From the NCBI GenBank assembly GCA_000320545.1, contig ADNK01000532.1, positions 1 to 64,000 of the forward strand: a DNA stretch of 64,000 nt, read 5' to 3'. Below, one piece after another: positions 1 to 14,400 of this stretch. The stretch's first letter is position 1; every line of letters starts with the position of its first letter. Made by a program: the position numbers and the translations under genes. This DNA comes from Bigelowiella natans CCMP2755. Lineage: Eukaryota > Cercozoa > Chlorarachniophyceae. Under the pieces are notes generated by a model. It was not told the origin of the DNA and ran no database searches. It saw nothing but the letters and a program-made list of their open reading frames with translations.

Positions 1-121
1 AGAATAACTAATAGGAAAATCCGGCGAAAAACGGCGGGCAACTCCCCCCCCCCGCCGCCGTCCCTTGGGGGGGGGGACCCGAAAGGGAGTTCCCCCAGGA
101 AAAAAAAAAAAAATAAATAAT

Positions 122-252
122 AGTCGCTCCGCAGCAAAGAGCAGCCTTAAGAATGGCAGAACTCCCATCATCACATTTCTAACACGCAGGTTGTGCTGTC
201 CCTTCGTTTTATCGAATCAAAGATGCGGTGCCCTCGCGTTCATTATCCCCCC
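122..252 (+). repeat. Left arm of a 131-bp perfect inverted repeat
   Basis: Bases 122-252 read as the exact reverse complement of 536-666. The arms are separated by 283 bp that contain the first visible JmjC exon. Beyond the inner ends the match continues imperfectly through C/G-rich homopolymers. Confidence 0.95.
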
Positions 253-330
253 CCCCACCCCCCTTTCCTTCCTCCTGCGGCTGCTGCATATATAAATACG
301 CTACTATGCATCTGCGCCACGTACCTGTAG

Positions 331-3562
<3,232 letters not shown>

Positions 3563-4765
3563 TGATAGTAAATAGTGGTCGCTGCGGTCTTGAACCGCGA
3601 TTTCATTTTCAGCCGATATATTTAATATATGCACAGCTCCCGCTACTATTGCCTGCTTGCTATTGAAACAATAATGAGAGAGGAAGCTTTAAGTAGCAGC
3701 CTCATCTATCAGTAATACAGGAGGTCGTAGTGGTACAACGGCAGAAGGAGGAGGGGGAGGAACAAGATAATGCTGCAGGATGGAGAGGGAGTCAAAACAG
3801 GAAGGTAAGGCCATAGATGAGACGGGTCGCTGCTTTCATTAAATTAGCTTATCATCCAGAAACAATATATGAAAAATGTAACAAATAGAATTATCGCACG
3901 AATAAGTGTGAATGATCGTGTGTGTGTGTGTGTGTGTGTGTACAAAAGTTTTTTCATTATCAATAGACAAGCATTGTGCTGGTCAAATCCACCCTTTCAG
4001 CTTATTCTGATTTGAGTCCGAAGCTATCTGTTTATATACAACGCCAGGGCGTTTAATTGCTCGGCTCTGAGCTACGATATATGCTATCTTGCTATGTAGC
4101 TATGCTAGTATGGTGTTTATACCAGTTTACATGTATACACTGGATAGCCACGTATGCGCGCAAGAGCGCGAATGTTTCATCAGCGCTAGCATGCATAGAT
4201 ATCTATCTAGCTATGCTGCTAGTACTAGAGTATGCTGATGTGCGTGTGTGGATCATACTACTATGTGTTCCTGCCCGGATCCCTCTCTAGCATAGCTCTG
4301 CGCTAGTCACAGCATGATGATGACAATGATTGATATACTAGCTAGTACCCCTTGCTAGCTTGCTGGCTAGCTAGCCCCTCTACTTGAAGCGATCTCAAGC
4401 GTGCTCTAGCTAGCTAGCTAGCTAGCCAGTGCTTGTATAGCTGTCACTACATCTAGAGCTAGCTAGCTAGAGAGCTAGATGTTGTTAATGGATTCATTTA
4501 GACCAACGCCTAGCTTGCTAGCTTGCTAGGATAGCGCGGCGTTTTATTTACATGTACTGCTAGATGTCTAGATGTGTCTAGATGGATTAAAAAGTGCAGC
4601 TCCAGAGCTGCATGGTGTAGCCATCAAATAACAATATTGCAGATATCACAAACACAACACGACACACATCGCATGCACGAAATTACTCTTCCTTCACTGG
4701 TGATGATTTCATAAACATATCGATATCTGGGTTGCTGTCCGTCGTTTGCATCATTCATGCATTAA
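3563..4765. other. Intergenic region with a GCTAGC-rich palindromic island
   Basis: Separates the convergent 3' ends of the JmjC gene (+) and V-ATPase H (-). About 4060-4600 is dense in CTAGCTAG/GCTAGC words and short hairpins; a GT repeat lies at 3919-3940. No coding exon was recognised. Confidence 0.7.
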
Positions 4766-6437
4766 TTATTTTGAAAGGAATTCCCAGTTCGAGACCATCA
4801 GCTTCTGGATGCAGAGCAGTGCTTGCTTGGCAATCTGGGTACAACACAACAACAACAACAATGACGAAATGTACGTTCTGTAGATACACCAGGCAGCTGC
4901 AAGGACTTTCTCCTCCTCCTCCTCCTCCTCCTCCTCCTCCTCCCACCCCCCCCCTCTTCTACATTACATAGAGCGCTCCCAGGAATTACCTGCTCATTTC
5001 TGTGCCCCATCAAGCTCATTATCTTCGACTTCGCTCCCATCTTGGTGACCAGGCTGGAGAAAGAGAACAACATCATGAAAAAAGAAATCCATCCCCAATC
5101 AACGCTTGCTGCCTGCCACATTTTCTCTCGATATACTAAGCAAAACGACGTTTACGACGGCGACGACGACGAATGGAGGTTACTACACACTTTCTTCCGT
5201 CGGGATGGAACCGTGCAAACTCGCCCAGGTCGTAGCATGCCATCTCTAATGTCTCCGCCTCTTTGCTATCTAGCAGCTCGACGAGCTTCCTGCAGTTGGG
5301 GGGGTGGGTGGGGGATGAGGAGGAGGGAAAAGAGGGAAAGGGGAAAAGGGTTAGTGCTGGGGGGACTCTTCTACGTCACCCGATAGTTTTTATCATCATC
5401 AAGATCCATTGATCTCATTTAATAATATCTTTTTCCAGTTTCTTCTTCTTCCTCCTCAATGACCACCAACAAACAGCAGCAGCCACCACCACAATAGACG
5501 TATTATCGCCGCACACTTCATTTAACAATCCCCCTCCCACCACCACCACCACGACGACGACGACGACCTGATATGTCTGTAGCTCTCCTTTTCAAACATG
5601 GCGTTGTTCTTTCGCCAGAATGTTTCACTGTGGACCGCCGATTTCTGGAGCACGCCGCTTAGTACTTCCGTCGTGTACTTCTCGAAAGTGCTTTGTCATC
5701 AACACCATCAGAATAATTCATAAAGGGGGGAAAAGATGGTGGTGATGATGATGATGATGGGGTGATGATCTTATTCAAAGCCCTGTTATTTCCCGGCAAA
5801 ATTCTATGATGTTGATTCGGTACTCTCATCATGTTTTAGGCGTAATTATTTTTTTAAGAACATCTCTTGGCCAATGGTGTGAAACAGAGCTTCACCCTTC
5901 CTCCCTCTTCCCCCTTTCCCTCCCCCTTCCCTTATAGTGTGAGGAGAACACGGTCGGCTCATCACCTCAATTGCCCAAGGAACTTTTTCAACGAATCTTG
6001 CACCTGATTGACCATGATTTAGCATTTAGCATCGTCACATAATAATCAGTAAGTGAGCTGCTGCTCTTAGGCAGGCTGGGAGGGGGGGAGGGGGGGAGGG
6101 GGGGGGGAGCCGTGAATTATCTTCGGAGCTAAAAGAGGAAGGATCTTTATGTGCTGGCAAGGGAGACGATAGAGGCGTTCGAAAGGATCATCTTCGTCGT
6201 CATCGTCATCATCACTGCCGCCCAGCACCGCGGCCACCATCTGCTTTTTTACCTTTTTGTGTCCTCTTTCAATTCTTTATCTTCTGTTTGATTTAAGCTG
6301 AGTAGCAGCAGCAGCAACAACATGATCAGCACAGTCTGCAACATATATTTATACATATACATATACATATACATATATAAATGTATGTGTGAAAACATTA
6401 CCGCCAGTTAAAATACGGAAATAAAACCCCATCATAT

Positions 6438-6468
<31 letters not shown>

Positions 6469-6489
6469 AGCAACATCAACACCACCACC

Positions 6490-6523
<34 letters not shown>

Positions 6524-9167
6524 AAACATACGTCTTGATGATGTCTAGGAGGCCCAGCCCAACCATTCGTCCCTTGAGCTCCTCACTCATGAGCATGTTG
6601 CGAAACGACGCAAAGCAGATCCGAATCACCTTTTCTCGCTGCACCTGATAATTGGTAGGAAGAGTGAGGAGGAGGAGGAGGAGGAGGAATGGGGGGGAGA
6701 GGAAAAGAGAGAAGGATCGAAGCGCATCGAGTGCATAGACTGATCTCTCTAAGCTTTTCGCCAGCAAATCATAGGAAATTTACTCAGTAGTAATATACAT
6801 AAATACGGCTATAAATACATATATATAAATCTCCTCGCACATCATGGAGCTCGCTCCTTCCTTCCTCACTACCTGGCGGACAACAGTAACTAGATTCTTG
6901 ACCAGCCCTGAAGTTTTCTCCTCCGCGTCGCTCAAATCGATTTGCCTCAGCATCTTCACCTGGAAGGAAGGAGGGGGGGGCAGGATGATGGGGCAGGATG
7001 ATGTCTCTCTCCTCTATGTTTGGAGGCGTGAGTGGATGGTGGTTTTACTCTCCAAATCCTACTACAACAACAACTACTACTACTTCGATCACTTACATTG
7101 AATGAGAGGATCCACACGCAAAATCCCACGAGATACATAACCTGGAGAAGGAAGCACAAACGCACGCACAACATCATCATCATCGTATATCTCCGAGCAG
7201 TAGTCTTTGTTGATCTATATAGTATACTCTGGTTTTTGCTGCTAGCAATGGTGGAGAGTCGGCTGCTGCTGCTGCTCCTGCTGCCTGCACGCACTACTAC
7301 TACTACTACTAGTAGTGATTATATCACCTGTTCTTGTGTTTCTCCCGGTTGAAGTAGCGATGCCAGCCTGCAAACATTATACGTGTGCATGTCGGCATCA
7401 TTGCCAAACTTCCCTCCCAGCCCCTTCCCCACCCCCCCCTTTTCCCTCTCTATGCTGCGGCTGCTTTTCTGTCGAATCGGTTGGTGATGCTGTTGGTTGT
7501 GGATTCAGTACATTTTGACTCCAGAATCCCGGATGAATGGCTCATGGGCGCGTTCCTGCTTAAGAGTGTCCTTCAGGGCCTGTGAGAAAGAAAAAGAAGA
7601 AGAAGAAGAAGAAGATCTCAACGTCAATATCGAGCCAGGAAGGAGGAGGAAGAGGAAGAAGGGAGCAGGGGATGAATATGGGGGATCCTTCTAGATTTGA
7701 TGACCTTGAGGGGTATTAGCGAGTTCTTTCCCCGTGATAACTCAGTGAGCTTCATGATGAAATCGTTTAAAGGCTGATCGATGGTTTGTTGTAGCCTGCG
7801 GTGGGGGGCGGTGTATGGATACCATACGCGAAGGAGAAAGCAATACAGATTTTTCAGAGGATAACGATGACAACGACGACGATGACGGTGTCGATGGTGC
7901 AGTGGGGTGAAATAGTTTGAGGATATTACTTGAGTGTGCCCTGTTTCGTCTCCTGCATGCTTTGCAAGTACCACTTCTCCAAGGCGCTGAAAGAGGACGG
8001 ATGGACGCATCGCACGCCGCACACACAATGAGCATAACACGGATGATTAGTTCAGTTGCCGGTCCGTACGATCAGCTAAGGAGTACTTACGGGAAGAGTT
8101 TGGAGAGGATTCGACATACGAACATAGCCATCATCTCGTTCTCCCGCTGTGCGGTGGAGGGGGGAACGCGAAAGATCCTGAACCACGAGTAGCAAGCAGC
8201 ATTTCAGTTATCATTATTCTCACGCGAAGGTTGTGTCTCGTCTTACTTGAGGAAAGGCCCGTAAGGATCCTTGCATGTGTTGAAGATTTTCGCGCACCCG
8301 ATATCCTCTAGAATATTCATGATAGCACACAAGTTAGGAGGGGGCACCGATGGTCTCTCTGAGCTAGTACAGATCTATTTGTTGCTACACTCATTACTAC
8401 CGGAGAGGATCTTATCCACACGGGCAAGAAAGTATTTCTTCACCGCCAGATTGCTAACCTATTACGTTAATAGCAAAATGAGAGTACAAACATTGACATT
8501 GCCAGTTGTCACCCCCACGTCGAAATTCTGTGCGATAACTGCTAATGTTGTTTCGCCAACCATTATTCGCTACTACTACTACTATTACTACTACAACTAC
8601 TTATTCTACTACTACCACTACCTTTCCTATGAGTTTGAGGTACATCTCGCATATCATCTCTCCATTTTCCTGCGATGGATGGTAATAAAAGAGTCTTTCA
8701 GATGAAACATATCCTCAGTGATGTTGAGAGAAATGGAAAAACTGCCGGTTTATTAAATGGATTGACCTCAAGCAAAGCCTTTCTATCCGCCAGGGACACG
8801 TCAGGATCCTCAAAATCGGAGAGGAGGCCAATGTCCTGTTGGAAAGCATGTTACTTGGTGCATCTTTGAACGCTGCTGGCATGATGATGCGGGAAAGAAA
8901 CCTGGTTTGTAAGTCCAATTGTGAACCCATTTGCCTCAAGGTCGTTCCAGTTTCGGGGTTTCTGGTTGAGAATTCTGTCGCGCTCTTCAATAAGTTGGAA
9001 CTCGTAGATGACATCTTTTGAAAGGTTGTCGGCTGATACAGAACGTATTCGAAGAAACAATTTCGGGAGGATATCATTGCGAGAATTCATTTGAGCGAAG
9101 TCTAATCAACAAGTCATTATGAGCATCATAACTTACCCTTAGCCTCGCGGATAAGTGAATCCTTCAT
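4766..9167 (-). CDS. ATP6V1H: V-type proton ATPase subunit H
   Basis: Regulatory HEAT-repeat subunit of the V1 sector, which couples V1 to Vo and silences free V1. About 15 small exons can be followed on the minus strand. 9167-9137 begins MKDSLIREAK; 9101-8902 and 8835-~8730 carry the N-terminal LNQKPRNWNDLEANGF region. Exons near 8460 and 8345 carry YFLARVDKILS and CKDPYGPFLK. Later exons carry FIRDSGVKM (~7530), VMYLVGFCVWILSFN (~7140), EKVIRICFASFRNMLM (~6630-6545), EVLSGVLQKSAVHSETFWRK (~5700-5575), ACYDLGEFARFHPDGR (5289-~5200) and LCIQKLMVSNWEFLSK before a TAA at 4766-4768. Order and spacing match the plant and animal subunit, and phases fit where checked. Introns are crowded with GAT/CAT/CTC repeats. 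The start Met is the least certain part. Confidence 0.9.
6433..6525 (-). repeat. CAT/CAC/CAG trinucleotide repeats in a V-ATPase H intron
   Basis: Runs of CAT, CAG, CAC and CAT units immediately downstream of the donor of the EKVIRICFASF exon. They yield only low-complexity translations, so I read them as intronic. Confidence 0.85.
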
Positions 9168-10167
9168 TCGCCTGGGAGATAAATGTAAAAAGCAGGTGAG
9201 CAAATGCGTCGTAAACAGACACAAAAGAGAAGCATCTTGTTGCGAGTCCACCGCAAAGTGCACGACAACCGAATGGACTGTTCTCCCCCCCCACATGGGC
9301 CACTGGGTCATTTTAAACACGCATCATTGGAATATCATTGCGCGGTACCCCCGCCCCCATTTCGCATGCATATCCCCATGTCAACCGACCCCCGAGAGGT
9401 GAACGAACGTGCAATGCGCATACCGATTCCCTTGCTCTACGTATTCGTTTGTCCTTTGGAGTCTACAAGAGGAAGGCAGTGGGTAAGGGCTTGTGAGTGC
9501 CACTCCGTCCTTGAAAGTAGCTTTACAAATGATGCAGCCCTTGCCAACACCGTGCTGGCCGAGGGCAGGTAAGAATATACCTATATTTTGTCTAAACGTC
9601 AACCTAAATACCATATCGTTTGTACGAATACCCCCTACTGCGACCGATTCAGTCGCCTGATCTCCTCCCTGAAATTCCCCTGCGACTCTCACGAGAAAAA
9701 ATATGAGCGCCTCCCACTTCCGATAATTTAGGCAGGGAATAGGATCTAATTATTCATAACGACTACCTCGAATTTTGTCTTATGTATTAATTTATAGGGT
9801 ATTTCTATGAAAGTTATCGTTTATACGTGCGATTTCTAATCTTAAATATAGAAAAGTCTCGTTCAAAGAGATTTTGACCAAAATTCCAGACTGATACGAA
9901 GAAATCTGGGGAATTTCCGTTCCTGGCATGTAGTTTCGACTCGAATGCATAGTATTTAGAGCTGATACGGGATGAATTCCCTTTCCGCTGATGAAGGGGG
10001 ATTATCCTTGTCGTACCATATAAATGTCCCTAATCACCCTACTTCCTGTATTCCTTCTCGAATGGGAATGGCTGCTCGGTCGTCTTCTTTCCTAAGATAG
10101 AAGAAAACACAGATTCCGTTAACACCCAAACGCATATCAAGAGCTACCGGCCCTTCTCAATATTCGA
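9168..10167. promoter_or_regulatory. Divergent intergenic region between V-ATPase H and the bHLH gene
   Basis: The two genes point away from each other, so both 5' regulatory regions should lie here. ORFs at 9204-9692 are short, overlap in all frames and resemble no family. No TATA box could be assigned with confidence. Confidence 0.45.
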
Positions 10168-11350
10168 ATGTCAGGCTCTAGGAATCCCATGGATACATTT
10201 TTCGCCGGTGGTAATCAGGTCTCCGGTGGTGAGGGCTTCTTTTCCGGATCCGTCATCACAGAAGACTTTAAACCTAACGATAGTAGTAATGACTCGAAGG
10301 GATTTGGTGCACATTTATTTGCTCCAAATTCTGCATCAACAAGTAACTCTATGTCGCAAGTTCCTCCGAGAACTGGTGCAAGGGGGCCAGCTGCAGTTTT
10401 AGTTCCTGCTAGCGGGGGGGCTTCGACTGCATCATCATCGAGTTCAGAGTAATTCAAACTCTGAGATCCTTTTCAGGATAGATTGCCTCAATGTGATTCT
10501 GTTTTAATCAGGAAACATTCCCCAAATACTCTGAAGGCTCTTCGAAAACAACGCAAGAATGACCGAGAGAAGCAAAGGGTTTGTTGTTCGTTGCCTATTC
10601 ACCACCGTTCCATGTTTTGTGTTTAAAAGTGCAGATACGTGACAACTCCATGCCCAGGGTAAATCTAAGTAAAATAATTGTTATGGACAGAGATTAGAAA
10701 TAAATGCGAAAATTGAGCAACTAGCCCAAAGACTTGGGATGACCTGCGAAAAGGCGCGATCTGAGAAGTACAACATTTTGGCGGAGGCCCATTCTGTAAT
10801 AAATGCTCTCCGTGTGAGGAATCAAGAGCTACGCAGCGAGAAGGTGGAAAAAATTAAGTATAGTCAAGATGAGAAATTTCCTTAATGTCCATTGTTTGTC
10901 TATTTCTCTAATCTTCAGTCTGAGCTCCGCACGGAACTGATGAATCTCACGCGGGCTCTTCAAATCGCTTTCCCTCCCCAGCCTCCTCCAACCGTAGATT
11001 CCCGGCAACCTCCCTGTACCCCTCAGACGCAAACCAACGCAAATCCTGTATTTACATCTGCCCTCAATGGTAGTTCATCGTCATTGACGCCCAACAAGCT
11101 ACTGAACCAAGCGCCCCAGCGAGTGCGAGGTGACAACATCAGACCACAGAATTCACTCGCCTGTAGTGCCAGCGACTTCAGCTCCGCTAATGATAGTAGC
11201 TCCATGATGCCGATGGCATCTATGAATGGCGAAGAAACGTATGATAGCAAGCTGAACGACGATAGCTGGGCTTTCTTAAATGAAATCAGCAGCCCTGGAG
11301 CTGGCGGCGACGTTTCGAAAGATCTAGAATTTCCATTTGATCTTAAGTAG
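10168..11350 (+). CDS. Basic helix-loop-helix transcription factor
   Basis: Four exons with consistent phases: 10168-10448, 10512-10578, 10691-10843, 10919-11350. The second and third encode the basic region KQRKNDREKQRRLEINAKI, helix 1, a short loop and helix 2 (YNILAEAHSVINALR). A heptad-like extension (ELRSEKSELRTELMNLTRAL) suggests a leucine zipper after the bHLH. The protein is about 310 residues, with a Gly/Ser-rich N-terminus and a Pro/Gln/Ser-rich C-terminal half ending in an acidic/aromatic patch (DDSWAFLNEI) that could be an activation domain. Expected to be nuclear and to bind an E-box-like site as a dimer; target and partner cannot be read from sequence. Start chosen at the first Met of the open exon. 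Confidence 0.85.
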
Positions 11351-12105
11351 GAAAATGTTCACAAACGATACAACCATCTAATATCATGTACATCATTACA
11401 GTAAAGGCATTACGAATCAAATACCGCATCGTTTGCGATGATCGCTCCGTGTAAACTGCGCTTGCTAGCTTGTACGCGCAACTCCATAGAACAACTACAG
11501 CCATCTTTGCTATAGAAACCTTCATGAGCCATTCATTATATTTACATCTTGCAAGTTCTCATCGTTGTAGCGTACACACACAGAAATACACAGTGTTGAT
11601 CAAATCATGGCACGGTCATGCGACTGCATATTTTTAGATTTACGCTGTCCTGCTTGTACATGCTATACGTGCAAGATCGGCATCTCTAGATCTGCGTGCA
11701 TCGCATTGCACACACAAAGAACCATCTAGCTAGATCATTGTGGATCGAACATTCACATACATGCATTCGCACCATGCAATTGCCGCATGCCTTTTTGTCA
11801 TCACTTAGACTAGCTTATGGCATTCGTGCCAGCAAGCTAGCAAGCAGCACACACATAGCTAGATAGCCTTCTAAAATACGAACTTTTATCATTTCTATGA
11901 TGTTGTTTTATGGGTAAAGTTTCATTCAGCTACTCATATCGAAAATACGAATGTGTCTAACCGATTGCATGCATTCTTCTACTTGTCATCAAGGTCTAGG
12001 CATGGTGCGGCGAGGAGCCAGCAGCCGAGGCATTACAACGAAGATTGAGTGACAGAAATCTATCATTAGATTCTAAGTCATTCGTAAAGGAACATTCCAG
12101 AATCT
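11351..12105. other. Intergenic, GCTAGC/TGCATG-rich
   Basis: Contains many CTAGCTAG and TGCATGC words and no convincing exon. Similar in texture to the island at 4060-4600. Confidence 0.6.
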
Positions 12106-13448
12106 TCATGAAGCATTATCCTCATCACGTGGCGGACCAGCAGACGCCTCGCCATCGTCACTCTTCATAGTCTTGCTAGAATTCTTGCCGGTCTTAATAA
12201 TCTTCTTGTTGTTATTGGGCGGGGGCACAGATGAGCGGACTATGACGTTTCTGAGTCGTCTGGATGGATTAATCTGCGTAGTACTAGATTCCCGTCGTGT
12301 ACCCTGCTCCTCAGCCGCCTGAATGATGTCACGAACAATCCCGCACTCGTTTGCGAACGTCAGCGCGCAGAAGACCTGAGAAAAAGAAGACGAGAGCAGT
12401 CTTGCTATGTCAGCAGGATTCAGGGGCATCTTTCTAGCATCATGATCCCAACCACCGCCACTATCAGCGCAACGTGTCTAAACAGGAAACAAGAGGGGTG
12501 TATTTAGAGGAAGTAGAGAGCACGACGTATGACCATTCTACATCCTCTTACTACGTGCAAAGGTAGGGAACACATTGCTTTGGTTGTGCTGCTGCTCCTG
12601 CTGATCCAGGCGACAACAGCCTCCGCCAACTCGCAGCATCAGAACCAAACGGACAATACAGTACAACCATGCATTCATGTTGTGCATGCAGCAGTTTTTC
12701 CGCCTATTACTACCTACTACTACTTCTACTACAACTACTAAGACTTTATATTACGCTGGCAGCTACGCTCATATAGAACCCAAGTCCTCGTGCTGTGGAG
12801 AAACTATCTTGGAGAACCATGTCGCATGATGCTAGCCATGTAATCCATCTATGGCAACGTCATAGCAACGAGAAGAGGAGGGGGGGGGGGAGGGGAAGGG
12901 GAGGGACAGAGGAAGGAATAAAACACGAGAAAGGGGTACTATGGACGCTAAAGTAAGGCAATCAAGCCTCCTCCTCACCGTGGTCAAAATACGTACAATA
13001 GGAAGAAGATTCAAGTTTGGCGGACCACAAATATATGCACTACCAATGCACTATTATGAATAATTATCCGATGCTTTGGAGGCGCTGAAAACACCGAATT
13101 TTCTACGGCAAGGTAATCGTTGTCGGTTTCGCCATCAACTCCCTCCCCCCGCCCTCTCCGCCCACATTATGGTTGGAAAGATGTCTAGTATGGATGATTC
13201 CAAAGCTATTTTGAACCAGCTCTCTTCTCGTCTAGTGCCTGTACTACCCTGCTGCGCTGAAGGTCGCCGCGGCGATGGTGGAGGCAATGATTCTCTTCAT
13301 GTACGAATGCCGCACGAAGTTAGCATCTTGGCGCCCTAAGGTGCAAACAACGGTGCGACGGGCAAGGAATATGCCGATATGATGATGATGATGATGATAA
13401 TGATGATGATGATATCATGGCTATCATCAGCAAAACCCGCCACTACCA

Positions 13449-13484
<36 letters not shown>

Positions 13485-14098
13485 CCTCGAGCAAGTGGTT
13501 CCTTCTCCTCCAAAGGCAGAGCAGGCTCATCGTCGCCACAGCCACCTGCAGCCCCGTGATGATAACTGGTGTGGTGACCCAAGCAAACAAGTGCGATGGA
13601 TCGGGGAACAGGGAAGAAATGGAGGAGGAGGAGGAGGAGGAGGAGGGGGAGGAGGAAGGAATGCGATGATGATGATGCTGAAGCTGATGAAGATGATGAT
13701 GATGATGATAATGACGACAACTTTGGTTTCTGTCAAAGAACCATGGCTTCTTCTTCGTGTTTCCAGCAGTTCCATCATCGCTTTATCTATTTCCTCTAGC
13801 CCCTCCTCCAACCCCGACGACTTATCATCATTCGTCACCTATGGCTTCGCCAGCCTGATTGCACGTAGTGCAAATGGATTCCGTGAGCGTGTTTTGGCAC
13901 TTTTCCGACGAGTACGCGACCGTGTCGCGTGTGGGAAAGGGGCACAGGCCGTCGTGACGAATGTCAGGGTTCTGCATAGAGTACATCAACAAAGGCGATG
14001 CAGACGATAGTAGTATTGCGGTCTGTTTCTAATGCAACATCATCATCAATGTTTTTTGCAGGGGTCTGCATCATTTCGGAAGGAGTGCCTCTAGCGAT

Positions 14099-14136
<38 letters not shown>

Positions 14137-14230
14137 CGACTTGCACACACGTATATGTATTATTGCATTCTATCATCGACGCGCCTCTACCAGCTACCCC
14201 TACTACTACTTCTACCACTACTCCTACTTG

Positions 14231-14266
<36 letters not shown>

Positions 14267-14340
14267 CCGGAAAGCCAGAAGTCCGAACTTCTGGATGAAG
14301 CTTCTCGAGCACTCCGTCTAGTAGGTAGGTTGATCAGATG
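12106..14340 (-). CDS. Candidate minus-strand exons of an unrecognised gene
   Basis: Several minus-strand stretches look protein-like between repeats: 14325-14270 (GVLEKLHPEVRTSGFPG), about 13975-13840 (Cys-rich, with CPFPTRDTVAYSSEKC and ICTTC), about 13840-13725 (acidic, LEEGLEEIDKAMMELLETRR), about 13340-13255 (RQDANFVRHSYMKRII), and a longer piece 12490-12106 (MPLNPADIARLLSSSFSQ, then VFCALTFANECGIVRDIIQ and a basic tail to a stop at 12106). I recognise no family. They could be one gene or two, and some could be chance ORFs in repeat-rich DNA. The 12490-12106 segment is the most convincing and is a plausible terminal exon or exon pair. Confidence 0.3.
14101..14135 (+). repeat. CA dinucleotide microsatellite
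   Basis: (AC)n about 17 units, followed at 14200-14270 by (CTA)n trinucleotides. Both fall in the poorly resolved minus-strand region, probably introns. Confidence 0.9.
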
Positions 14341-14400
14341 ATAATCAAGAAGAGGGAGAAGAAGATGATCATGATGACGATGATGTGCTGATGTCAACTA

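Noticed and set aside
8096-8350. Resemblance of CKDPYGPFLK and IFRVPPSTAQRENEMM to a RasGAP-type domain
   Set aside because: The flanking exons are clearly V-ATPase subunit H and the phases run through, so the segment is part of subunit H.
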